DNA from: Flavobacterium gelidilacus DSM 15343
GTDB taxonomy: Bacteria; Bacteroidota; Bacteroidia; Flavobacteriales; Flavobacteriaceae
Direction of reading: 5' to 3'
NCBI RefSeq assembly: GCF_000422685.1
Contig: NZ_AUGN01000004.1
Location: 124,001 to 188,000 of the forward strand
Length of the DNA stretch: 64,000 nt
The position numbers and the translations under genes are program-made. Below the pieces are notes generated by a model, which saw only the letters and a program-made list of their open reading frames with translations, was not told where the DNA came from and did no database searches. This document shows, piece by piece, positions 53,682-61,942 of the stretch (position 1 is the stretch's first letter; every line of letters begins with the position of its first letter).

Positions 53682-54289
53682 ATTTCAAGCATTTTTAATT
53701 TTTCAATATAACTAGCATTTATTTCTAATAACAAATCAAAATTAGCTCTTTTTCTTCTTTTACTCACTGCTGCTTGATTTATGTTTAACTTTTCTCCCAT
53801 TTCTTCTTGAGAAATAGTTGGATTTTGAATAGCTAAAAACACAAATTCAGCTTGTTGTGAAAGCCAATTATCCATAAAAGAAAGTCCTAAACGCAATAAC
53901 AAATTCATTTCCTTATTAAATTCTTTACTCGGAGATTGTAAGACTAAGGTGATTTTATTTTTTTTCATCAAGTTAAAAGCTTCACCCGAATTTATAAAAG
54001 CAGTTCCATTACTTTCGGATATTCGTTTGGATTTGAATGTTTTATCACCAAAACCAATACTCATTCTTGCATCCAATGAAATAGTTCTTAAAAATGCTTT
54101 TATTAAAAATGCTTTTAGCAAAGCTTCTTCAATGTTTTTTATTTCTAACTGAAATTCATCACCGCGATAAATTTCCCAATCACCCGGATTTTTTCCAAAT
54201 TGTAAAAACAATTTCTTTAAACCATCCATCCAATTGGAAGATTTTGCTCTACGTGAACCTTTTATATCTCCTGTTATAATGCAAATCAT
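53678..54289 (-). CDS. SatD family protein with C-terminal helix-turn-helix
   Basis: A 203-aa protein. The N-terminal 140 residues have the SatD form (MICIITGDIKGSR, WEIYRGDEFQLEI, DARMSIGFGDK), recalling nucleotide-cyclase-like folds. The C-terminus (about 150-190) reads as a helix-turn-helix: NPTISQEEMGEKLNINQAAV then SKRRKRANF. It is thus probably a DNA-binding regulator with a sensory N-terminal domain. First gene of the operon; a TATATTTG -7 box lies at 54343-54336 and three inverted repeats are just upstream. Confidence 0.82.
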   Translation of the reverse strand: MICIITGDIKGSRRAKSSNWMDGLKKLFLQFGKNPGDWEIYRGDEFQLEIKNIEEALLKAFLIKAFLRTISLDARMSIGFGDKTFKSKRISESNGTAFINSGEAFNLMKKNKITLVLQSPSKEFNKEMNLLLRLGLSFMDNWLSQQAEFVFLAIQNPTISQEEMGEKLNINQAAVSKRRKRANFDLLLEINASYIEKLKMLEI

Positions 54290-54335
54290 CTTCTTTTTTT
54301 TAACTTTTTTCTTTTAGTTGATAGAAAAACTAAAT

Positions 54336-54343
54336 CAAATATA
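54336..54343 (-). promoter_or_regulatory. -7 promoter element of satD
   Basis: TATATTTG on the minus strand, an exact match, 46 bases before the ATG. The expected -33 position (17-23 bases upstream) falls inside the first inverted repeat at 54361-54378. Confidence 0.6.
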
Positions 54344-54360
54344 TTAAAATTATTTTAATT

Positions 54361-54434
54361 ATTCCATAAATACGGAATATTATTAATTATTCCACTTTTA
54401 AGGAATATTAACTATTATTCCATAAATAAGGAAT
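54361..54434. promoter_or_regulatory. Three ATTCC-N8-GGAAT inverted repeats with 28-bp period
   Basis: Unit 1 ATTCCATAAATACGGAAT (54361-54378), unit 2 ATTCCACTTTTAAGGAAT (54389-54406), unit 3 ATTCCATAAATAAGGAAT (54417-54434). Centre-to-centre distance is exactly 28 bases both times, with 10-base AT-rich spacers. They lie in the shared gap between divergent satD and the HMG-CoA lyase-like gene. Confidence 0.8.
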
Positions 54435-54492
54435 ACTTTAATTTTTTTTATCCGTCAAATTCTTCATACCTTAGCATTTTAAAAGCAAATCA

Positions 54493-55359
54493 TTGAAGCC
54501 AAAAGTCAAAATAATAGAATGTCCAAGAGATGCTATGCAAGGCATCAAAACATTTATTCCTACAGAGAAAAAAGTTCAGTATATTCAAGCTTTATTAAGA
54601 GTAGGTTATGATACTATAGACTTTGGAAGTTTTGTTTCTCCAAAGGCAATTCCGCAAATGGTTGATACTGCCGAAGTTTTAGCACGACTAGATTTGTCGC
54701 AAACACAAAGCAAACTTTTAGCTATAATTGCCAACACAAGAGGTGCGCAAATGGCTGTTGAACACAAAGAAATTCAATATTTAGGTTTTCCTTTTTCGAT
54801 TTCCGAGAATTTTCAAATGCGAAATACACATAAAACTATTGCTGAATCTCTTGTAACGCTCAACGAAATCCTTGAAATTGCCGATAAAAGCAACAAAGAA
54901 GTTGTAGCTTATTTGTCAATGGGTTTTGGAAATCCTTATGGTGATCCATGGAATGTTGAAATCGTAGGAGAATGGACCGAAAAAATGGATAAAATGGGAG
55001 TAAAAATTCTTTCGCTTTCCGATACAGTTGGAACTTCAACTCCAGAAGTGATTGATTACTTGTTTTCAAACTTAATTCCAAAATATCCTAATATCGAATT
55101 TGGAGCACATTTACACACAACTCCAGACAAATGGCACGAAAAAGTGGATGCAGCTTACAAAGCAGGTTGTCATCGTTTTGATGGTGCCATTCAAGGTTTT
55201 GGTGGTTGTCCAATGGCTGCCGATGATTTAACCGGAAATATGCCAACAGAGAAATTATTATCTTATTTCACTGCTGCAAAAGTAGATACTAATTGTCATG
55301 CTATGAGTTTTGAAAGTTCTTATAATGAAGCTTTGAAGATTTTTACGAATTATCATTAG
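54493..55359 (+). CDS. Hydroxymethylglutaryl-CoA lyase-like enzyme
   Basis: A 288-aa TIM-barrel protein of the HMGL-like (DRE-TIM) family. It starts KIIECPRDAMQGIKTFIP, where the usual family form is GPRDGLQ, so the second turn is altered (P-R-D retained, G to A, L to M). The metal-binding HLH appears as GAHLHTTPDKW and the glycine-rich lid as FGGCPMAADDLTGN, carrying the catalytic Cys. It would split HMG-CoA to acetoacetate and acetyl-CoA in leucine breakdown. The start codon is TTG. -7-like element TACCTTAG at 54467-54474. Confidence 0.85.
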   Translation: MKPKVKIIECPRDAMQGIKTFIPTEKKVQYIQALLRVGYDTIDFGSFVSPKAIPQMVDTAEVLARLDLSQTQSKLLAIIANTRGAQMAVEHKEIQYLGFPFSISENFQMRNTHKTIAESLVTLNEILEIADKSNKEVVAYLSMGFGNPYGDPWNVEIVGEWTEKMDKMGVKILSLSDTVGTSTPEVIDYLFSNLIPKYPNIEFGAHLHTTPDKWHEKVDAAYKAGCHRFDGAIQGFGGCPMAADDLTGNMPTEKLLSYFTAAKVDTNCHAMSFESSYNEALKIFTNYH

Positions 55360-55420
55360 AAGCAATTCCAGCTATACATTACAAGATTTTTTCAACAATC
55401 CTTTTTTTGTAAGTCATAAA

Positions 55421-55500
55421 AAGAGCTTCCTTTGGTCGCTTTTTTACAACAACAAAAAATAGAATTCTTCAAAAAAATGCTTTTCATTGCTATCTGGGCT
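55421..55500 (+). repeat. Interspersed repeat, family A-related
   Basis: AAGAGCTTCCTTTGGTCGCT at the left and TTTTCATTGCTATCTGGGCT at the right; the right end resembles the CCATTCCTATCAGGGCT end of the copy at 31349-31412. No open reading frame. Confidence 0.5.
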
Positions 55501-55520
55501 AAAAAAATCTCGTAATTATT

Positions 55521-55555
55521 GAAACTGAACACTAAAAACTGACCACTGAATACTT
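55521..55555 (-). repeat. Family B repeat words before guaB
   Basis: AAACTGAACACTAAAAACTG followed by ACCACTGAATACT, the reverse orientation of the copy at 37313. It ends nine bases before the guaB -7 box. Confidence 0.65.
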
Positions 55556-55563
55556 TTTTATAC

Positions 55564-55571
55564 TATATTTG
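55564..55571 (+). promoter_or_regulatory. -7 promoter element of guaB
   Basis: TATATTTG matches the consensus exactly, 54 bases before the ATG. Its -33 region falls in the family B repeat. Confidence 0.5.
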
Positions 55572-55625
55572 CATGCAATTTAACTACTACAATACTGAAA
55601 TTAATTCAGCATAAACTAAATTGCA

Positions 55626-57098
55626 ATGAACGCACACACAACAAAGATCATCGGAGAAGGACTTACTTATGACGATGTACTATTAGTTCCTAATTACTCA
55701 GAAGTTTTACCACGAGAAGTTAGCATTAAATCCAAATTTTCTAGAAACATTACATTGAATACGCCAATTGTATCTGCAGCGATGGATACAGTAACCGAAA
55801 GCGCTATGGCAATTGCTATGGCTCAAGAAGGTGGAATAGGTGTTTTACACAAAAATATGTCTATCGAAAAACAAGCAGCCGAAGTTCGTAAAGTAAAACG
55901 GGCTGAATCTGGAATGATAATCGATCCTGTTACTCTACAATTAAATGCGACTGTTGGTGATGCCAAAAGAGCCATGAAAGAACATGGAATTGGAGGGATT
56001 CCAATCGTAGATGAACACATGACTTTAAAAGGTATTGTGACGAACCGAGACTTGCGTTTCGAACGTAAAAACGATCGTCCAATTACCGAAGTAATGACAT
56101 CAGAAAATTTAGTAACTGCAAAAGCTGGTACAACCTTGCAACAAGCCGAAATTATTCTTCAAGATCATAAAATTGAAAAATTATTAGTGGTTGGAGACAA
56201 TAATAAATTAGCTGGATTAATCACTTTTAGAGATATTACAAAACTGACTCAAAAACCAAACGCTAATAAAGACCAATACGGACGTTTACGTGTTGCTGCT
56301 GCTCTTGGAGTGACGGCTGATGCTGTAGAACGTGCAACGGCTTTAGTAAATGCTGGAGTTGATGCAGTAATTATTGATACAGCTCACGGACATACAAAAG
56401 GAGTGGTAGATGTTTTAAAATTAGTTAAAGCTTCTTTTCCTGATTTGGATGTTGTGGTTGGAAACATTGCTACACCAGAAGCTGCTAAATATTTAGTAGA
56501 AAATGGTGCAGATGGTGTAAAAGTCGGAATTGGACCAGGTTCAATTTGTACTACAAGAGTTGTGGCTGGAGTTGGATTTCCTCAATTTTCGGCTGTGATT
56601 GAAGTGGCTGCTGCTATAAAAGGAAGTGGTGTTCCTGTAATTGCTGATGGTGGAATTCGTTACACAGGTGATATTCCAAAAGCGATTGCTGCTGGTGCTG
56701 ATTGTGTAATGTTAGGTTCCTTATTAGCTGGAACAAAAGAATCTCCAGGGGAAACAATTATTTTTGAAGGAAGAAAATTCAAATCCTATAGAGGAATGGG
56801 TTCTATTGAAGCTATGGAAGATGGTTCAAAAGACCGTTATTTTCAAGATGTGGAAGATGATGTTAAGAAATTAGTTCCAGAAGGAATTGTAGGTCGTGTA
56901 CCTTACAAAGGAGAATTAAACGAAAGTATGCAACAATTCGTAGGTGGTTTAAAAGCCGGAATGGGATATTGTGGTTCAAAAGATATTGCTACATTACAAG
57001 ATACAGGCCGTTTTATTAGAATTACAACAAGTGGAATAGGAGAAAGTCATCCTCATAATGTTACGATTACTAAAGAAGCACCAAACTATTCAAGATAG
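55626..57098 (+). CDS. guaB: Inosine-5'-monophosphate dehydrogenase
   Basis: A 490-aa enzyme that oxidises IMP to XMP, the committed step to GMP. Two CBS domains at about 97-207 interrupt the TIM barrel. Catalytic C308 lies in GPGSICTTRVVAGVG; the IMP site ADGGIRYTGDI and the flap YKGELNE follow. Full length, with a terminator downstream. Confidence 0.98.
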   Translation: MNAHTTKIIGEGLTYDDVLLVPNYSEVLPREVSIKSKFSRNITLNTPIVSAAMDTVTESAMAIAMAQEGGIGVLHKNMSIEKQAAEVRKVKRAESGMIIDPVTLQLNATVGDAKRAMKEHGIGGIPIVDEHMTLKGIVTNRDLRFERKNDRPITEVMTSENLVTAKAGTTLQQAEIILQDHKIEKLLVVGDNNKLAGLITFRDITKLTQKPNANKDQYGRLRVAAALGVTADAVERATALVNAGVDAVIIDTAHGHTKGVVDVLKLVKASFPDLDVVVGNIATPEAAKYLVENGADGVKVGIGPGSICTTRVVAGVGFPQFSAVIEVAAAIKGSGVPVIADGGIRYTGDIPKAIAAGADCVMLGSLLAGTKESPGETIIFEGRKFKSYRGMGSIEAMEDGSKDRYFQDVEDDVKKLVPEGIVGRVPYKGELNESMQQFVGGLKAGMGYCGSKDIATLQDTGRFIRITTSGIGESHPHNVTITKEAPNYSR

Positions 57099-57136
57099 AT
57101 TTTAAATTTAGAATTTAAAATTTTTAAAAAAAAATC

Positions 57137-57163
57137 AAAACTTCTCGTTTTTCGGGAAGTTTT
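57137..57163 (+). terminator. Terminator of guaB
   Basis: AAACTTCTCG and CGGGAAGTTT pair with one G-T across TTTTT, then TTCTATTTT. Confidence 0.75.
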
Positions 57164-57252
57164 CTATTTTAGAAATTATAGGAATCTCATTTTTAGCTTT
57201 ATATTTGAAGTGTAGGAAAATGTTAGAAAAATCCAAAAAATAAAAATACTAA

Positions 57253-59040
57253 ATGGCTCGATTCAAAGAGAATGATTTACCCAAATCAAAACTTAACGCA
57301 AGTACCTTAAGCAAAGCAGTACAGATTTTTAAATATGCAGATACCCATAAATGGAAATTTTATGTTGGCTTGGTATTTCTACTTTTAACAGGTGGAACAG
57401 CATTGGCTTTTCCTATGTTATTGGGAATGTTGGTTGATTGTGTCACTAATAAAGATTTGGTTAAAGCCCAAAATATAGCTTTAGGTTTGATGGTGATTTT
57501 GTTATTGCAGTCTGTTTTTTCGTTTTTTAGATTATCGTTGTTTATCAATTTTACCGAAAATACGTTAGCAAATATCAGATTGGCTTTATATAGCAATTTG
57601 ATAAAGTTGCCTATGACATTTTTCTCGCAAAAACGTGTAGGAGAATTAAATAGCCGAATAAGTTCAGATATTACACAAATTCAAGATACATTAACTACAA
57701 CTATTGCTGAGTTTTTAAGACAATTCATTCTAATTATTGGAGGAATAATTTTTCTAGCCACCATAAGTTTAAAGCTAACATTAATGATGCTTTGCATTGT
57801 TCCTGTTGTTGCGGTTGCAGCTGTTATTTTTGGTCGATTTATCCGAAAATTTTCTAAAAGTGTTCAAGATCAAGTAGCCGAAAGTCAAGTTATTGTAGAA
57901 GAAACGATGCAAGGAATTTCTAATGTAAAAGCATTTGCTAACGAATGGTACGAAATAGCACGTTACAGAGGAAAGATTAACGAAGTTGTAAAATTAGCCA
58001 TTAAAGGAGGAATTTACCGTGGTTATTTTGCTTCTTTCATCATTTTTTGTTTGTTTGGAGCCATTGTTGTGGTGGTTTGGTATGGTGTGATTTTGTGTAT
58101 TGATGGAGAAATAAAAGGTATTGGTGAATTAATTTCTTTTGTGTTATATTCAACTTTTATTGGAGCTTCTTTTGGTGGAATTGCCGAATTGTATGCGCAA
58201 ATTCAAAAAGCAGTTGGAGCAACCGAACGTGTTTTTGAACTTTTAGATGAAGTTCCTGAAAAAATTAATGCGACTCAAAATCATTCCAAAGAAAAAATAA
58301 AAGGAAATGTAACGTTTACAAATGTTGGTTTTTCTTATCCTTCACGACCAGAAATTCAGGTTTTAAAAGGAGTTAGTTTTACAGCTAAATTTGGACAAAA
58401 GATTGCGATTGTTGGACCTAGTGGCGCTGGAAAATCTACTATTTCGTCACTTTTACTTCGTTTTTATGATATAGATAAGGGAGAAATTTTAATTGATGAC
58501 ACCAATATTTACGACTTTGATTTAGAAAATCTTCGCGGAAATATGAGTATTGTTCCACAAGATGTAATTCTTTTTGGTGGAAGTATTCGAGAAAATATTG
58601 CTTACGGAAAACCAGATGCAACAGAAGAAGAAATATTAATTGCTGCAAAACAAGCCAACGCTTTAGATTTTGTAAACGGTTTCCCTGAAAAATTCGACAC
58701 TTTAGTTGGAGAACGAGGCATAAAACTTTCAGGTGGACAAAGGCAACGAATTGCCATTGCTCGTGCTTTGTTAAAAAATCCAAGTATCTTAATTTTAGAT
58801 GAAGCCACTTCTTCTTTAGATAGCGAAAGTGAAAAACAAGTGCAAGAAGCTTTAGAAAATTTAATGAAAGGACGAACAAGTATTATCATTGCACATAGAT
58901 TGTCAACGATTAGAAGTGCTGATGCTATTTTAGTTTTAAATGACGGAAAAATAGCCGAAAAAGGTACGCACAAAGAATTACTCGAAATTGAAAATGGAAT
59001 TTATAAGAATTTGAGTAGTTTGCAGTTTAGTGAATACTAG
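57253..59040 (+). CDS. ABC exporter, MsbA-like half transporter
   Basis: A 595-aa fusion of a six-helix transmembrane domain (about 1-330) and an ATPase. Walker A GPSGAGKST near 395, signature [16 protein letters not shown], Walker B ILILDEATSSLD, switch His in IIAHRLSTIRSADAI. It works as a homodimer (or with another half) to export lipid, peptide or drug. The housekeeping setting suits lipid flipping, but the substrate cannot be read. -7 element TATATTTG at 57200-57207. Confidence 0.9.
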   Translation: MARFKENDLPKSKLNASTLSKAVQIFKYADTHKWKFYVGLVFLLLTGGTALAFPMLLGMLVDCVTNKDLVKAQNIALGLMVILLLQSVFSFFRLSLFINFTENTLANIRLALYSNLIKLPMTFFSQKRVGELNSRISSDITQIQDTLTTTIAEFLRQFILIIGGIIFLATISLKLTLMMLCIVPVVAVAAVIFGRFIRKFSKSVQDQVAESQVIVEETMQGISNVKAFANEWYEIARYRGKINEVVKLAIKGGIYRGYFASFIIFCLFGAIVVVVWYGVILCIDGEIKGIGELISFVLYSTFIGASFGGIAELYAQIQKAVGATERVFELLDEVPEKINATQNHSKEKIKGNVTFTNVGFSYPSRPEIQVLKGVSFTAKFGQKIAIVGPSGAGKSTISSLLLRFYDIDKGEILIDDTNIYDFDLENLRGNMSIVPQDVILFGGSIRENIAYGKPDATEEEILIAAKQANALDFVNGFPEKFDTLVGERGIKLSGGQRQRIAIARALLKNPSILILDEATSSLDSESEKQVQEALENLMKGRTSIIIAHRLSTIRSADAILVLNDGKIAEKGTHKELLEIENGIYKNLSSLQFSEY

Positions 59041-59050
59041 ATTTTATTTA

Positions 59051-59081
59051 GTTTGCAGTTTTCAGTTTTTAGTTTTTAGTA
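59051..59081 (+). repeat. Family B repeat words after the ABC exporter gene
   Basis: GTTTGCAGTTTTCAGTTTTT followed by AGTTTTTAGT. Weaker than the other copies. Confidence 0.4.
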
Positions 59082-59104
59082 AAATAGTTTAAATAGAAAT
59101 TTAT

Positions 59105-59135
59105 AATTCTGAGCTCGATTCAGAATTTTTATATT
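59105..59135 (+). terminator. Terminator of the ABC exporter gene
   Basis: AATTCTGA and TCAGAATT form an 8-bp stem around GCTCGAT, followed by TTTATATT. Confidence 0.65.
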
Positions 59136-59143
59136 ATGTACAT

Positions 59144-59177
59144 AAAAAATCCATTAGTTTTTGCTAATGGATTTTTT
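59144..59177. terminator. Two-way terminator
   Basis: AAAAAATCCATTAG and CTAATGGATTTTTT form a perfect 14-bp stem around TTTTTG, serving the convergent exporter and monooxygenase genes. Confidence 0.85.
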
Positions 59178-59199
59178 GTAAAACTAAAATAATATTCTT

Positions 59200-60663
59200 T
59201 TATTTCTTAGAATCAACTCTTTTCAAACAACGACCTCGAGGCTCATCACCTACATTAAGTAAAATATCAGAATGAAGAAAATCGGCTGCTGCGGCTGAAT
59301 CTTTAACTTTTTTAGCACTTCGCTTTAGCATTTCGGCTTCAAAATCGGTTAATACACTTTTTCTGATTCCTTTTTCTTTCCAATTGGAAAAGGGTCTACA
59401 TTCTTTGTGAATTTTTCGAGCTAATGAAAGAGCATCTAATAAAGCTTGATTGGCTCCTTGTCCTTTAAATGGACTCATTGGATGTGCTGCATCTCCAAGT
59501 AAAGTTATTTGTTTTCCTTTTTCTAATAATTCGGGCTGCAATAATGCTCGATCATAAACAGGATAACCAGAAATTTGAGATTCCAATGTAGCTTTTACTA
59601 TTTGTGGAATTGGTTCGTGCCATTCTGTTCTTTTTATAGCTTCTTCTTTAAGTGCTTTCTTTCCTTTTGAACTTAAATCTTTGGCTTCTTGTTCTACCAT
59701 TGGAAAACTCAATTGCCACATAATTGAATTGGCATCATAAGGCATCATATAGATTCGTTCATTCCCATTTCCTGTTTGAAATACTGTAGCAGAATCTAAT
59801 AATGATTTATCAACATCTCCAAGAGCTGACAAAGGACAAATTCCTAAAATTACAATACAATCTAAATAGCGTAAAGGTGAAATTTCATCACTAATCAAAA
59901 TATTTCTGACAGCACTTCTAATGCCATCAGCACCAACTACTAAATCGGCTTTAGTCTTTTTTAGAATTCCATTTGCTTGAAAACTTAAATCAACAGTTTG
60001 ATCGTCATTTTCTTTAAAATCAACTAATTGATGATTCCATTTTACAACATCAAATCCACCCAATTGTTCTAGTAAAGCTAATCGTAATTCTTGTCGTGCA
60101 ATATGAATGTTGGTTCTTTTGGGTGATTTTTTTGGTTCAGATTGCAACCATTTTCGCATTCCCCATTCTCCAATTACTTTTCCATCTGTTGTATGAACCA
60201 AATGCCTTGTAGAAACTATACCATTTTCTAAAGAGAAAATTCCGAATGCTTCAATGGCTTTGCTGGCTTGTTGTAATGTTAAACCATAGCCTTGTGAACG
60301 TGCTTCAAAATTTTCATCGCGTTCGTATAATGTAAAAGGAATTCCGCGATGCAAACAAGCAACTGCTAAAGCCACTCCACCAATTCCGGCACCAATTATG
60401 GCAATAGTTGGATAGTTTTCTATATCAATTTCCGGGAATTTTTCGCTTGATATTAATCCAGAACCGGAACAATTTAAACAGGTACTTAAATGAGCTTTTG
60501 GTCGAATTGGTTCAGTTCCTTTTTGATTGGATTGTTCAAATTCTTCTACTTCTCTTTGGTATTGTAAACGCACTTTCTTTTTGAGCTTTTGGCTTTTTTT
60601 GCCTTGCCCTTTACATTCTGGACAGGTTGTCCATTTTTTTTTTTTATTTTGTGCGTTTTTCAA
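59200..60663 (-). CDS. FAD-dependent monooxygenase with N-terminal double zinc knuckle
   Basis: A 487-aa protein. Residues 1-80 contain two CxxCxGxG motifs: C14-x2-C17 in TCPECKGQGK and C62-x2-C65 in TCLNCSGSGL, separated by a highly basic then charged helix, as in the zinc-finger region of DnaJ. From residue 85 a group A flavoprotein monooxygenase follows: GAGIGGVALA (FAD GxGxxG, 91-100), DLVVGADGIRSAVR (DG motif) and LLGDAAHPMSPFKGQGANQA (FAD ribityl site). It should hydroxylate an aromatic or phenolic compound with NAD(P)H and O2. Substrate unknown; it is too different in layout to be called TetX. Convergent to the exporter gene. Confidence 0.82.
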   Translation of the reverse strand: MKNAQNKKKKWTTCPECKGQGKKSQKLKKKVRLQYQREVEEFEQSNQKGTEPIRPKAHLSTCLNCSGSGLISSEKFPEIDIENYPTIAIIGAGIGGVALAVACLHRGIPFTLYERDENFEARSQGYGLTLQQASKAIEAFGIFSLENGIVSTRHLVHTTDGKVIGEWGMRKWLQSEPKKSPKRTNIHIARQELRLALLEQLGGFDVVKWNHQLVDFKENDDQTVDLSFQANGILKKTKADLVVGADGIRSAVRNILISDEISPLRYLDCIVILGICPLSALGDVDKSLLDSATVFQTGNGNERIYMMPYDANSIMWQLSFPMVEQEAKDLSSKGKKALKEEAIKRTEWHEPIPQIVKATLESQISGYPVYDRALLQPELLEKGKQITLLGDAAHPMSPFKGQGANQALLDALSLARKIHKECRPFSNWKEKGIRKSVLTDFEAEMLKRSAKKVKDSAAAADFLHSDILLNVGDEPRGRCLKRVDSKK

Positions 60664-60703
60664 TTGTTTTGGTAGATTTTATCCTAAATGATAAAGATAC
60701 TAC

Positions 60704-61843
60704 TTATTGCGAAATTAATTCTTGTTTTAGTTTTTCTAGTGTAGTTTCTTTTAAATTGATTTCGAAGTTGGCTTTGCTTTTTGCATCAATATAAAATGTG
60801 TCGAAGTAGATTTCTTCACTATTAATAGTATAGATTACACCTTTTATTTTACCAGCAATTTTTATAATTGAATTAAAATTAGTGTCAATAACAAATTGAT
60901 CAATATATGTTTTGTTGTTCAAATAGATGTATGAAAGATTATAAGTATTTAATTTATTATTATTTTTTATTTCGAATTTAAAATCTTTTTGAGATTCATA
61001 GATTAGTATTTTATCTATGTTAATCCAACCAAGTTTGTTGGCTGTAAAAAAGTATAATTCATTATTTGTGTCATATATCTTTTTAATTTTTTTTAAGATT
61101 TTATTTCTTTCTTTAGAACTTGTTTTATTACCAGTTATACCATAATCCCATTCATTATTTTCGATTAAAGAATCACCTAAAACAAAGATTTCTTTTTGTG
61201 AATTTCCTACAAGTTTTAACAATTCAAGTGAATCTTGTTTTTTTATTTTTGTTAATTCATTATTTAAAACATCTTTATAATAACCACCGTCTCCATTTTT
61301 TAAACCAAATTTATAGTTTTTAACAATATCAGGAATTGAAGTAAACATTTTATCTTCACTCAATTTCCATTTAAAAATAGAATCATTGTCATTATAATAA
61401 ATATTACTATTGGATAATGGTTTATTACTAACTTCTACTTTGTAATTTTTTCCTTCTTTAATAATTAATTGCTTTCCTTCTTCTTTAAAGTTGATATAAA
61501 ACATTCCTGATGATTCTAGTAGTTCATCTTTATCTGTAAGAGTTGATAAACCATTTAAAATCATATCTTCTTTAGAATAGAATTCTTTTAATTCAAAAGT
61601 AATTTTTCCATTGGTATAATTCTCAAATAAGTCTTTTGGAATAATAATTTTTGTTCCTTCTTTACCAATAAAAACTGTGTCTTTATTTAAAACAAATTCA
61701 AACTTTTGAAGTTTATCTGTTTGAAGTAAGGTACTTATTTTTTCAACTTTTGAAATTTCGTTTTCAGTTTCTAATTCCTCTTTTTTCTCTTTTTGACAAG
61801 AAATCAGAATGAATGTAAGTAGAAGAAGAATCAATTTTTTCAT
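60704..61843 (-). CDS. Hypothetical lipoprotein
   Basis: A 379-aa lipoprotein with lipobox FILISC (Cys near 16). The mature part starts with a charged stretch and reads KDTVFIGKEGTKIIIPKDLF near 55-75, a form seen in Bacteroidota surface proteins with ZU5/carboxypeptidase-regulatory-like folds. The rest is Lys/Asn-rich and beta-type. No enzyme motif is recognised. It has a markedly lower GC content than neighbours by eye. Confidence 0.6.
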   Translation of the reverse strand: MKKLILLLLTFILISCQKEKKEELETENEISKVEKISTLLQTDKLQKFEFVLNKDTVFIGKEGTKIIIPKDLFENYTNGKITFELKEFYSKEDMILNGLSTLTDKDELLESSGMFYINFKEEGKQLIIKEGKNYKVEVSNKPLSNSNIYYNDNDSIFKWKLSEDKMFTSIPDIVKNYKFGLKNGDGGYYKDVLNNELTKIKKQDSLELLKLVGNSQKEIFVLGDSLIENNEWDYGITGNKTSSKERNKILKKIKKIYDTNNELYFFTANKLGWINIDKILIYESQKDFKFEIKNNNKLNTYNLSYIYLNNKTYIDQFVIDTNFNSIIKIAGKIKGVIYTINSEEIYFDTFYIDAKSKANFEINLKETTLEKLKQELISQ

Positions 61844-61942
61844 AAGACTTTTTTTGATGTTTATATCAAATCAAAACTTATGCCACTTGTTAATGATTTG
61901 TTAATCAGTTAATTATTATTTTTCAATTTAAAAAAAATTAGA

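Noticed and set aside
54361..54434. A minimal CRISPR array (regular 28-bp step)
   Set aside because: The units are 18-bp operator-like palindromes with 10-bp AT-rich gaps, only three copies, no cas genes, and located at a promoter.
58439..58973. Two antisense frames of 146 and 123 aa within the ABC exporter gene
   Set aside because: They lie opposite the conserved ATPase motifs and overlap each other in two frames; no promoter or conservation sign.
59200..60663. A TetX-type tetracycline-inactivating enzyme
   Set aside because: It shares only the general FAD monooxygenase motifs; the N-terminal zinc region and core setting do not fit TetX.
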